Shown: positions 43,228-50,919 of the stretch, piece by piece | Layout of the letters: each line of letters begins with the position of its first letter | Position numbering within the stretch: the first letter of the stretch is position 1 | NCBI RefSeq assembly: GCF_008642375.1 | Contig: NZ_CP029194.1 | Coordinates: forward strand, 2,294,001-2,358,000 | Source: Streptomyces venezuelae | GTDB lineage: Bacteria; Actinomycetota; Actinomycetes; Streptomycetales; Streptomycetaceae | Reading direction: 5' to 3' | DNA: 64,000 nt | Notes under the pieces: generated by a model | What the model saw: only the letters and a program-made list of their open reading frames with translations | Told to the model about the DNA's origin: nothing | Databases searched by the model: none | Position numbers and translations under genes: made by a program

Positions 43228-44853
43228 ATGAGTCCGAGAGGAGCCCGCGCCAGGCGGGCGAGCGGGAAGAAGCACGCCATCTGGTTCGCGGCGGGAGTCG
43301 TCGTCCTGGGAGGCACGGGTGTGACCGCCGTCGCCGCGTCGGGAGGTGTCGAGGACGCCGGACAGGGTGACGGGACACGGCCGGCGAAGGCGCACGTACT
43401 GGCCCTGGACGGCAAGGACCCGAAGAGGCGCGCGCTCCCGCGCACCGGGACGCAGACGTTCTCGCTCATCGGCGTCTCGTGGGAGGACAGCGGCGACACC
43501 TTCGAGGGCACCGCTCAGATACGTACCCGCAAGACGGCCACCGGCGAGTGGAGCGACTGGCGCGACCTCGACTTCGGCGTACGGGCGCCGGAGTCGACCG
43601 AGGGCGACGAGTCGGAGGCGCGCGGCGCCTCGGAGCCGCTGTGGGTCGGCCCGTCGGACGGGGTCGAGGCGCGGGTCGTCGCGAACGGCGAAGAGACCGC
43701 GGTGCCCGACGCACTCCGCCTGGACATGATCGACCCCGGCGAGACCGTCAAGGGCCAGGGCAAGGGCGCCGTCAACGGCGGCGACAAGGGGAGCGCGAAG
43801 GGGAACGGCAAGCCCACCGTCTCCCCCGACGCCACGCAGACCACCTCCACCGACCCCGCGCCGGAGCCCTCCGACCCCGCCCCGACCGAGGACCCGACGG
43901 GTTCGGCCGGTGCGCCCGAGGAGCCGGCTCCGTCCACCACACCGACCGAGTCCGCCCCGGGCACGGACCCGACGGAAGGACCGACGGGCGAACCCACCGG
44001 GGCTCCGACCGAGGCGCCCTCGACCGAGGCGCCCTCGACCGAGCCTCCCACCAGCGAAGCCCCCACGGACGCGACCCCCAGTACGGTGCCCACGGAGGAG
44101 CCCACCGGCCCCGTGCCCTCCACCGAGCCGAGCATCACCCCCGAGCCCGGCACCAGCGGGCCGAGCACCACCGAGCCCAGCACCACCGAGCCGAGCACCA
44201 CTGCTCCGACCACCACCGCACCGGCCACACCGACCGCACCGGCCGCTCCCGCCGTCGTCAGCCGTGCCGACTGGGGCGCGGACGAGTCGCTCGTCCAGAA
44301 CCCGCCCACGTACCTGAACAAGGTCGACGCCGTCTTCGTCCACCACACCGCCGGGACGAACGACTACACCTGCGCCGACTCCCCCGCCATCATCCGCGCG
44401 ATCCTCACGTTCCACGTGAAGACGAACGGCTGGAACGACATCGGCTACAACTTCTTCGTCGACAAGTGCGGCACGGTCTTCGAGGGCCGCGCGGGCGGCG
44501 TGGACCGGCCCGTCCTCGGGGCCCACACCTACGGGTTCAACAGCTATTCCTCGGGCATCTCCCTGCTCGGCGACTACGAGAACGGCGGCACGCCGACGGC
44601 CGCGGCCAAGCAGGCCATCGCCGACCTCGCCGCCTGGAAGCTCGGTCTGCACGGCGTCGACCCGGAGTCGAAGGTGACGCTCACCGCCGCCGCCGACACC
44701 GGCGTGTGGACGAAGGGCCAGGCCGCCACGCTGAACACCGTCTCCGGACACCGCGACGGCTACGCCACGCTCTGCCCCGGCGCGAGCCTGTACTCGGCGC
44801 TCCCCGCAATCCGTACGGCCGCGGGCGCTTCCCCGTACGGCATCGGAAACTGA
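43228..44853 (+). CDS. Secreted peptidoglycan recognition protein / N-acetylmuramoyl-L-alanine amidase
   Basis: 541 residues. A basic N-terminus and signal or anchor (AIWFAAGVVVLGGTGVTAVAA) is followed by a domain of about 110 residues seen in Streptomyces PGRPs (FSLIGVSWEDSGDTFEGTAQ). Next comes a linker of about 160 residues dominated by Pro/Thr/Glu/Ser repeats (TEAPSTEAPSTEPPT and variants), then an amidase_2/PGRP domain (about 345-541). The zinc ligands are present: His in VFVHHTAGTND, His in VSGHRDGYATLC and the Cys eight residues later. It cleaves the bond between muramic acid and the stem peptide in cell-wall turnover or defence. The start ATG follows GGGATGGGAC. Confidence 0.93.
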   Translation: MSPRGARARRASGKKHAIWFAAGVVVLGGTGVTAVAASGGVEDAGQGDGTRPAKAHVLALDGKDPKRRALPRTGTQTFSLIGVSWEDSGDTFEGTAQIRTRKTATGEWSDWRDLDFGVRAPESTEGDESEARGASEPLWVGPSDGVEARVVANGEETAVPDALRLDMIDPGETVKGQGKGAVNGGDKGSAKGNGKPTVSPDATQTTSTDPAPEPSDPAPTEDPTGSAGAPEEPAPSTTPTESAPGTDPTEGPTGEPTGAPTEAPSTEAPSTEPPTSEAPTDATPSTVPTEEPTGPVPSTEPSITPEPGTSGPSTTEPSTTEPSTTAPTTTAPATPTAPAAPAVVSRADWGADESLVQNPPTYLNKVDAVFVHHTAGTNDYTCADSPAIIRAILTFHVKTNGWNDIGYNFFVDKCGTVFEGRAGGVDRPVLGAHTYGFNSYSSGISLLGDYENGGTPTAAAKQAIADLAAWKLGLHGVDPESKVTLTAAADTGVWTKGQAATLNTVSGHRDGYATLCPGASLYSALPAIRTAAGASPYGIGN

Positions 44854-44921
44854 CGAGCATCCCGGTCGAGGGCGGCGCTCCGGAGCACCCGCGGACGCCG
44901 CCCCGCACAGCCGTCCACGCC

Positions 44922-45090
44922 TCACATGGGCTCGACCAGACCGGCCCGCCACTCCGGGCGCGGATCGGCTCCGGAGATCGCCGTGCGGCACCTCGACCTC
45001 GGAGACCACCTCGTCGCCGTCGGCCACGACCCTCAGCACCCGGATCGACCAGCCCTCCGGGTCTTCGCGGTCCCACAACACAGCATTCAC
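44922..45090 (-). pseudogene. Small gene with probable one-base frameshift
   Basis: From the GTG at 45090 the frame reads convincingly as protein (VNAVLWDREDPEGWSIRV ... VVSEVEVPHGD) for about 40 codons, then turns into Arg/Ser-rich shadow sequence. Skipping one base near 44990 gives SGADPRPEWRAGLVEPM and an immediate TGA at 44922-44924, a natural-looking end. The total length is 169 bp, one base off a multiple of three. Either a true frameshift, a sequencing error, or chance; no ribosome-binding site precedes the GTG. The function is unknown. It is divergent from the DeoR gene. Confidence 0.45.
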
Positions 45091-45134
45091 ACACAGGGCA
45101 GTTCATTCGAACATCGCTGTGATAGAAATGAGTC

Positions 45135-45920
45135 ATGGGTGTCGCCAATCGTCTGGACCTGACCCTGCGATTGGTGCAGGGCTCCGACCGGGTTTCCGTG
45201 TCGGAGCTCTCCCATCGACTGGGCGTATCGGAGATGACCGTGCGCAGGGACCTCGACGCGCTGGAGCGTCAGGGACTCGTGCGGCGCGTGCACGGTGGCG
45301 CCGTCGCCACCCGCGTACGGGACGAGCAGGCCGGCTTCTCGGCGCGCGAGCCGTGGCAGGCCGCCACGAAGGACCGGCTGGGTGCGGCGGCGGCCGCACT
45401 GGTGGAGCCGGGGTCGCGCGTCCTCCTGGACGCGGGGACCACGACCGTGCACGTGGCCGAGCACCTGGCGGCCCGGGGCCCGCTGACGGTCGCCGTGCTC
45501 AGCATCCAGGCGGCGGTGGTCCTGGCCGACAAACCCGGGATCGACCTCCTGGTCGTCGGCGGGCGCTCCCGTCCCGGTGAGCGCTCCCTCGTCGGTCCGC
45601 TCGCCCTGCGCACGCTGGAGTCGCTGGCCTTCGACTGCTTCCTGATGTCCATCGGCGGGATCCACGCCGAGCACGGCTGGTCGGAGTTCTCCCTGGACGA
45701 CGCGGCCGTCAAGCAGGTCGGCCTCGCCCGGGCCGGCCGCACGGTCGCGGTGGCCGACGCCACCAAGCTCGGCGTACGGGCGTTCAGCCGGGTCGCCCCG
45801 CTCGGCGCGGCGCACCACTTCGTCACCGACCGGGCCGCGGAGGACCCCGCCACGCACCCGGGCGGGCCCCAGACGCTGGACGCGCTGCGGGAGGCGGGCG
45901 TCGACGTCCAGCTGGCCTGA
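45135..45920 (+). CDS. DeoR/GlpR-family transcriptional regulator
   Basis: A 261-residue regulator: an N-terminal HTH (VSVSELSHRLGVSEMTVRRDLDAL, about residues 18-45) with the family signature, then VRRVHGGAV, and a DeoR C-terminal sugar-phosphate-sensing domain (DAGTTTVHVAEHLAAR, VVGGRSRPGERSLVGP, DCFLMSIGGIHAEHG, DATKLGVRAFSRV). Such proteins usually repress neighbouring sugar genes. No sugar transporter or kinase is adjacent; the next genes are DUF4406 and NUDIX, so the target is unclear. The ATG has a weak ribosome-binding site. Confidence 0.93.
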   Translation: MGVANRLDLTLRLVQGSDRVSVSELSHRLGVSEMTVRRDLDALERQGLVRRVHGGAVATRVRDEQAGFSAREPWQAATKDRLGAAAAALVEPGSRVLLDAGTTTVHVAEHLAARGPLTVAVLSIQAAVVLADKPGIDLLVVGGRSRPGERSLVGPLALRTLESLAFDCFLMSIGGIHAEHGWSEFSLDDAAVKQVGLARAGRTVAVADATKLGVRAFSRVAPLGAAHHFVTDRAAEDPATHPGGPQTLDALREAGVDVQLA

Positions 45921-45982
45921 AACCGCCGGCTGTCTCTGCTCTCTCCGCCGTCTCCGCTTTCGTACCGAGGAGTGATCCGCCC

Positions 45983-46408
45983 GTGACCACCGTTCCCCGC
46001 CCGCTGATGATCCTCGTCGCCGGCCCGTACCGCTCCGGCACCGGTGACGACCCCCACAAGCTCGAAGCGAACGTACGGGCCATGAACGAGGTCGCCCTCG
46101 TCCTCTTCCGCGCCGGGCACCTGCCCGTCACCGGCGAGGCCCTCGCCCTCCCGCTCCTGGAGGCCGCCGGCGGCGCCCGCCCCGGCGACGCGCTCTTCCA
46201 GGAGGTCTTCCACCCGGTCGCCGAGCGCCTGCTCTCCCGCTGCGACGCGGTCCTGCGGATCGGCGGGCCCTCGGAGGGAGCCGACATGATGGTCGCCCGG
46301 GCCCGCGAGCAGGGCCTCGACGTCTACGGCTCCCTCGCCGCCGTCCCGGCCCTCGTCCCCGCCGTCCCGGCACTCACCCCCGCCGTCGTCCCGCCCACCG
46401 CTCGATGA
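45983..46408 (+). CDS. DUF4406-like (nucleoside 2-deoxyribosyltransferase-like) protein
   Basis: A 141-residue protein resembling DUF4406 and the nucleoside 2-deoxyribosyltransferase fold: MILVAGPYRSGTGDD (strand-loop at the N-terminus), ANVRAMNEVALVLFRAGHLP, and RCDAVLRIGGPSEGADMMVARAREQGLDVY. The tail is Ala/Pro/Val low-complexity. Its stop overlaps the NUDIX start in ATGA (46405-46408), so the two are coupled. Pairing with a NUDIX hydrolase suggests a nucleotide or nucleotide-sugar clean-up function. The enzyme activity is not demonstrated for this family as far as I know. Confidence 0.78.
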   Translation: MTTVPRPLMILVAGPYRSGTGDDPHKLEANVRAMNEVALVLFRAGHLPVTGEALALPLLEAAGGARPGDALFQEVFHPVAERLLSRCDAVLRIGGPSEGADMMVARAREQGLDVYGSLAAVPALVPAVPALTPAVVPPTAR

Positions 46409-47064
46409 CCGCCGGCATCGACACCCCCGACCGCCGCGGCCGCACCGGCCTCGACCGGCAGGGCCGCGACCTGACCGGCAATCCGCGCGTACGGATCCGG
46501 GACGTGGAGGTGCTCTCCTGCGACTGGTTCGTCCTGCGCAAGACCACCTTCGACTACCGGCACAGCGACGGGCACTGGAGCCGCGAGCAGCGCGAGACCC
46601 ACGACCGCGGCGACGGCGCGACCGTCCTCCTCCACAACACCGCACGCCGTACGGTGCTCCTGACCCGCCAGTTCCGCCTCCCCGCCTACGTGAACGGGCA
46701 CCCCGACGGCATGCTCCTCGAAACCGCCGCCGGACTCCTGGACGACGAGAGCCCCGAAGAGGCGATCCGGCGGGAGGCCGCCGAGGAGACCGGGCACACC
46801 ATCGGGGCCGCGGAGCACGTCTTCGACGTCTACATGAGCCCCGGCTCGGTCACCGAACGGCTGCACTTCTTCGCCGCCCCCTACGAGTCTGCGGACTTCG
46901 CCGGCGGAGGCGGCGGAATCGCCGCCGAGGGCGAGGACATCACGACCGTGGAGCTCCCCTTCTCCGAGGCGCTCGCCATGGTCCGCGACGGCCGGATCGC
47001 CGACGCCAAGACCATCATGCTGCTCCAGTGGGCGGCACTCGACGGACCGTTCCGACCGCTGTGA
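46405..47064 (+). CDS. NUDIX hydrolase, NudK/ADP-ribose pyrophosphatase type
   Basis: 219 residues with a complete NUDIX box (GLLDDESPEEAIRREAAEETG, about residues 112-133). The N-terminal region VEVLSCDWFVLRKTTFDYR and LLTRQFRLPAYVNGHPDGMLLE are characteristic of the NudK/GDP-mannose and ADP-sugar pyrophosphatase group, which cleaves nucleoside diphosphate sugars to NMP and sugar phosphate. YMSPGSVTERLHFF carries the downstream catalytic glutamate. It is coupled to the DUF4406 gene by ATGA. A small CTGCGG-TTTT-CCGCAG hairpin (47071-47086) follows the stop. Confidence 0.9.
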   Translation: MTAGIDTPDRRGRTGLDRQGRDLTGNPRVRIRDVEVLSCDWFVLRKTTFDYRHSDGHWSREQRETHDRGDGATVLLHNTARRTVLLTRQFRLPAYVNGHPDGMLLETAAGLLDDESPEEAIRREAAEETGHTIGAAEHVFDVYMSPGSVTERLHFFAAPYESADFAGGGGGIAAEGEDITTVELPFSEALAMVRDGRIADAKTIMLLQWAALDGPFRPL

Positions 47065-47194
47065 GCGGGACTGCGGTTTTCCGCAGGAAGGTGGGCGGGA
47101 AGCCCCATACCGATGCTGAGCTGGGCTTTCTAGCGTGGAGCCGTACCGGGGAGATCGCCACGGTACGCCTTCCTCACCACCTGGAGACCGCGTC

Positions 47195-47869
47195 ATGCCG
47201 CTCACCCGTCAGCTGCTGCTCGCCCAGGCCGCCCAGGAACCCGCCGACGGTGTCGCCGGGTGGGCCGCCGGGCTCGTCGAGACGATGGGCGGGCCCGGCG
47301 CGGGGCTCGCCATCGCGCTGGAGAACCTCTTCCCGCCGCTGCCGAGCGAGGTGATCCTCCCCCTGACCGGCTTCGCCGCCGGGCAGGGCGTGATCAGCCT
47401 GGCCTCGGCACTGTTCTGGACGACCCTGGGCTCGGTGGTCGGCGCCGTGGCCCTGTACTGGATCGGCGCGCTGTTCGGGCGGCGGCGCATGCACGCGCTC
47501 TGGGCGCGGCTGCCGCTGGTGAAGGTCTCCGATCTGGAGCGCACCGAGGAGTGGTTCGCGCGGCACGGCACCAAGGCGGTGCTCCTGGGGCGGATGGTGC
47601 CGATCTTCCGCAGTCTGATCTCCGTGCCGGCCGGTGTCGAACGGATGCCGCTGCCCGTCTTCCTCCTGCTCACGACAGTCGGCAGCCTGGTCTGGAACAG
47701 CGTGCTCGTGATGGCCGGTTACTGGCTCGGGGACCGCTGGGACCTGGTCGAGGGGTACGTCGGCGTGCTGTCCAAGGCCGTCCTGGTGCTGGCGCTCGTG
47801 GCCGTGGCCGCGTACCTGGCCGTACGGCTCCGGGGGCGTGGACGCGCCCAGCACCGCCGCGCCTCGTGA
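47195..47869 (+). CDS. DedA-family membrane protein
   Basis: A 224-residue DedA (SNARE-associated/VTT) integral membrane protein: ALENLFPPLPSEVILPLTGF (the re-entrant loop signature), LFWTTLGSVVGAVALYWIGA, GRMVPIFRSLISVPAGVERM and NSVLVMAGYWLGDRW, with a C-terminal membrane helix. DedA proteins act in membrane lipid flipping and homeostasis (undecaprenyl phosphate recycling in some). The ATG at 47195 has TGGAGA 8 bases upstream; the frame is open 60 bases earlier without coding character. Confidence 0.9.
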   Translation: MPLTRQLLLAQAAQEPADGVAGWAAGLVETMGGPGAGLAIALENLFPPLPSEVILPLTGFAAGQGVISLASALFWTTLGSVVGAVALYWIGALFGRRRMHALWARLPLVKVSDLERTEEWFARHGTKAVLLGRMVPIFRSLISVPAGVERMPLPVFLLLTTVGSLVWNSVLVMAGYWLGDRWDLVEGYVGVLSKAVLVLALVAVAAYLAVRLRGRGRAQHRRAS

Positions 47870-47903
47870 CCGGTGCGCGGGGACACGACCCCTCCAAGCG
47901 ATC

Positions 47904-47932
47904 TTGTACGGGTCCGGGGCCGGCACTAGCCT
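47904..47932 (+). promoter_or_regulatory. Promoter of the NarL-type two-component operon (leaderless)
   Basis: -35 TTGTAC (47904-47909), a 17 bp spacer, and -10 TAGCCT (47927-47932). The GTG of the kinase gene begins 8 bases after the -10, so the start of transcription and translation should coincide. There is no usable ribosome-binding site. Confidence 0.6.
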
Positions 47933-47940
47933 CGGGAAGC

Positions 47941-49182
47941 GTGCGAGCGGGCGGGGAGTTGGACAGCGACCGGAGCGCCGGCCGGGAAGCCGGGCGCGGG
48001 GCCGGACAGCGGATCGAGCGCGGTGACACGGTGCCCGGATCGGCGCCGCGCCGTCTGGCCGGGTCCCTCCTCGGTTGCCCCACGGCCCTGCTCGGCGTCC
48101 TGTTCTTCCTTGCCTCCGGGGCCGTCCTCGGGCCCTTCCTGCTGTGGCCCCGGACCCGGCCGCGGGCCCGTGAGGTCCTGACGGCCGGCGCGCGGCGCCT
48201 CGCGGCGCTCGAACGCCACCGCCGCTCCGCCTTCTTCGGGGACCGTTTCCCCGGCCCGTACACGGTCTCCGACCGGCGGCTGCTGCGCTACCTCGCGGTC
48301 CGGAGCTGGACGGGCCTGGTGTACGGGATCGTCCTCGGTCTCCTCGGCTTCGGCGCCGTCCTGGCCGTGCTGCTCGTCGGGGGCGTCGTGCGCGGCACGC
48401 TCGGCCGGGCGGAGCTCTTCGCGCAGCTGCTTCTCGGCGGAGTCCTGCTCTTCCTCGACCTCCAGGGCCTGTACGCGCTGGCCGCCCTGGACGCCCGGCT
48501 CGCCCGCGAGTGCTTCGGGCCCTCCGAGAGCGAGCTGCTGCGGCGCCGGATCGACGAACTCGCCGTCAGCCGGGCCGCCGTCGTGCAGGCCGTGGACGCC
48601 GAGCGCCGCCGTATCGAGCGCGATCTCCACGACGGGGTGCAGCAGCGGCTCGTGGCGCTCGCCATGCTGCTCGGCCGGGCGCGCCGGAGCCGGGACCGCG
48701 ACCCGGAGCAGGCGGACGCGCTGCTCCTCCAGGCCCACGGGGAGGCCAGGGACGTACTGGCCGAACTGCGGGACGTGGCCTGGCGGGTGTATCCGTCCGC
48801 GCTGGACAGCCTGGGTCTCGAAGAGGCCCTGGGCGGGGTGGCACAGCGGTGCTCCGTCCCGCTGCGCATCCGTTTCGAGGTGGCCGGGCCGCTGCCCCGG
48901 CCCGTGGAGACGGCCGCCTACTTCGTGGTCTCCGAGGCCGTCACGAACGCCGCCAAGCACGCCTCGGCCTCCGCCGTCTCCGTCCACGTCTCGCTCGGCG
49001 GCCCGCCCGGGGGGCCGCTGCTCACGCTGCGGATCGAGGACGACGGGCGGGGCGGGGCCGACCCGGCCGGCAGCGGGCTGACCGGCCTGCGGAGCCGGGT
49101 CGCCGCGCTCGACGGCGTCCTGCGTGTCGACAGCCCCCTCGGGGGACCCACCACTCTTGTCGCGGAGCTGCCGTGCGCGTGA
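47941..49182 (+). CDS. NarL-type two-component sensor histidine kinase
   Basis: A 413-residue kinase with about four membrane segments (LLGVLFFLASGAVLGPFLL; GLVYGIVLGLLGFGAVLAVLL; LLLGGVLLFLDLQGLYALAAL), a HisKA_3 dimerisation domain with the phospho-accepting His in RRRIERDLHDGVQQRL (about residue 230), and a HATPase with EAVTNAAKHASA and DDGRGGADPAGSGLTGLRSR. The start is the GTG placed by the leaderless promoter. It overlaps the response regulator gene by 10 bp. The signal is unknown; the small non-membrane input region suggests membrane-state sensing. Confidence 0.9.
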   Translation: MRAGGELDSDRSAGREAGRGAGQRIERGDTVPGSAPRRLAGSLLGCPTALLGVLFFLASGAVLGPFLLWPRTRPRAREVLTAGARRLAALERHRRSAFFGDRFPGPYTVSDRRLLRYLAVRSWTGLVYGIVLGLLGFGAVLAVLLVGGVVRGTLGRAELFAQLLLGGVLLFLDLQGLYALAALDARLARECFGPSESELLRRRIDELAVSRAAVVQAVDAERRRIERDLHDGVQQRLVALAMLLGRARRSRDRDPEQADALLLQAHGEARDVLAELRDVAWRVYPSALDSLGLEEALGGVAQRCSVPLRIRFEVAGPLPRPVETAAYFVVSEAVTNAAKHASASAVSVHVSLGGPPGGPLLTLRIEDDGRGGADPAGSGLTGLRSRVAALDGVLRVDSPLGGPTTLVAELPCA

Positions 49183-49817
49183 TCCTTGCCGAGGACTCGA
49201 CCCTGCTGAGGGAGGGCCTCGTCCGCCTGCTCACCGAGGAGGGTCACGAGGTCGTGGCCGCGCTCGGCGACGCCGGGACCCTGGTCGCGGAGGTCGGAGC
49301 GCTGCGTCCGGACGTCGCGGTCGTCGACATCCGGATGCCCCCGACGCACACCGACGAAGGGCTGCGGGCGGCCGTGGAGATCCGCGAGCGGTGGCCGGAG
49401 ACGGGTGTCCTGGTCCTCTCGCAGCACGTCGAGCGGAGCTACGCGGCCCGGCTGCTCGCCGCGGGAGCGGAGCGGGTCGGCTATCTGCTCAAGGACCGGG
49501 TGGCGCAGGTCGAGGAGTTCCTCGACGCGTTGGAGCGGGTCCATGAGGGTGGGGCGGCGATCGACCCGGAGGTCGTACGGCAGTTGGTCGTCCGCAGCAC
49601 GCACGGCGATCCGCTGGCCAGGCTGACTCCGCGCGAGCGAGAGGTCCTCGAGGTACTGGCCCAGGGGTACACGAACGCCGCCATCGCGCGGCAGCTGCAC
49701 CTGTCCCTCAGCGCGGTGGAGAAGTACCTCAACGCCGTCTTCGACAAGCTGGAGCTGCGCAGGGCGGACGGATACAGCCGTCGGATCCTGGCCGTGCTGC
49801 GCTATCTGGAGTCCTGA
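49173..49817 (+). CDS. NarL/FixJ-family response regulator
   Basis: A 214-residue regulator: a receiver domain with acidic pocket AEDS, phospho-acceptor Asp in VAVVDIRMPP (about residue 51) and conserved Lys in GYLLKDRV. The LuxR-type HTH follows (LTPREREVLEVLAQGYTNAA ... SAVEKYLNAVFDKL). The GTG start lies inside the 3' end of the kinase gene (10 bp overlap) with GGAG 6 bases upstream, a tight cognate pair. Target genes are unknown. Confidence 0.93.
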   Translation: MRVILAEDSTLLREGLVRLLTEEGHEVVAALGDAGTLVAEVGALRPDVAVVDIRMPPTHTDEGLRAAVEIRERWPETGVLVLSQHVERSYAARLLAAGAERVGYLLKDRVAQVEEFLDALERVHEGGAAIDPEVVRQLVVRSTHGDPLARLTPREREVLEVLAQGYTNAAIARQLHLSLSAVEKYLNAVFDKLELRRADGYSRRILAVLRYLES

Positions 49818-49861
49818 CGCCCGAGTCCCGGCAAGAAGCCACTGATGCCCGGCGACGGCCT

Positions 49862-50365
49862 CTACAACCCGATGACCGCGGCCAGTTGGGCCCGCCGACG
49901 AATGTCGAGCTTTCGGTAGATGCGGGTGATGTGCAGTTCCACGGCCCGGGTCGACACCGTGAAGGACGCGGCGATCTGCTTGTTGGTGAGACCGTCCAGC
50001 ATCATCGCGGCGATCCGCCGCTCATGAGGGGTCAGGGCAGCGACGGCCGCCGGTACGGGCCGCTCGCGGCGGGCGGGGGTCATGTGCCCCAGCGCCGCGT
50101 TCCACTCCCGGATGCGTGGCTCCCCGACGACCCGGGCTCGTGCGTACGGGTCGGCGTGGAGCACCTGTAAGAGCGTCCGGCGGTCGGGGGCCTCGCAGAG
50201 GAGGAACTCCCCGGTGCCGTCCCGCCACGGGCCGCCTCCGAGGAGGATTCCGAGGGCCGCCATTCTCCGCCAGTACGTCCGGTGCGCCTCGACGAAGACC
50301 GCCCGGTCCGGCTCGCTCCCGCGGAACACGAGATCGACCACGAAGGCCACGCGCGACTCCCCCAT
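49862..50365 (-). CDS. YCII-domain / LuxR-type HTH fusion regulator
   Basis: 167 residues with an unusual combination. The N-terminal 95 residues look like a YCII-related domain (VAFVVDLVFRGSEPDRAVFV, RRMAALGILLGGGPWRDGTG, FLLCEAPDRRTLLQVLHADPY). The C-terminal 60 residues form a LuxR/GerE helix-turn-helix (ALTPHERRIAAMMLDGLTNK ... STRAVELHITRIYRKL). There is no receiver domain. YCII domains are small dimeric ferredoxin-like folds, so this may be a one-component regulator with a YCII sensor. The start is an ATG at 50365; convergent with the response regulator gene. Confidence 0.82.
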   Translation of the reverse strand: MGESRVAFVVDLVFRGSEPDRAVFVEAHRTYWRRMAALGILLGGGPWRDGTGEFLLCEAPDRRTLLQVLHADPYARARVVGEPRIREWNAALGHMTPARRERPVPAAVAALTPHERRIAAMMLDGLTNKQIAASFTVSTRAVELHITRIYRKLDIRRRAQLAAVIGL

Positions 50366-50754
50366 CGGTCCCGGGCGTTTCCGTTTTCGACGCTACCACC
50401 GGCCTCCGGCCCGTTGGATGAACGGCGTATTGCGGCCCGCGCCGGAGCGGACCGGGTCGCGGCGAGGACCGCGAGCACCACGATCACCGCGGTGGCTTCG
50501 GGGTCCCGTGGCTTCCCTGGGCGGGGAGGCGAGTGGTGCGCTCGGGTGGGACGCCAGGGGCGGGCAGGGGACTGCCCTCAAGATCACCGAGCGCATGCCG
50601 ACGCTAATCTGCCGAGCCCCGGTGCCACGGCAGGACACACGGCGCGGTGCACAGGGCGGGGGCCGCTCACCGCTTCGGCGGAGCGCACGAGTGCGCGGGC
50701 GGAACGCGACCCCCGGTCGGGCGGCCGTCGGACGGGCGCGAACACCTCAGGCAG
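50366..50754. other. Gene-free stretch
   Basis: No supportable gene, RNA or regulatory motif was recognised between the YCII-LuxR start and the hexanucleotide repeat. Frames here are open only because of the GC content. Confidence 0.4.
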
Positions 50755-50844
50755 GCCACGGCCACGGCCACGGCCACGGCTACGGCCACGGCTACGGCTA
50801 CGGCTACGGCTACGGCTACGGCTACGGCTACGGCTACGGCTACG
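50755..50844. repeat. Hexanucleotide microsatellite, 15 units
   Basis: Fifteen uninterrupted GCyACG units (90 bp). The first four are GCCACG, then GCTACG, GCCACG, and nine consecutive GCTACG. It ends 75 bp before the TAXI protein start. Translations (Gly-His/Gly-Tyr, Ala-Thr or Val-Ala repeats) belong to no credible gene. Unit-number variation between strains is likely. Confidence 0.92.
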
Positions 50845-50919
50845 GCCAGCAACGAGCCGGTCGACCTCACACCTGCCGTCCCTGGCCAGCGGCGGCGGTG
50901 AGCTGGCAGGATCGCTCCC

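Noticed and set aside
33419..45090. Insertion sequence or integrase boundaries around the RHS accessory block
   Set aside because: No transposase, integrase, attachment-site duplication or tRNA target was found; transfer is suggested only by codon use.
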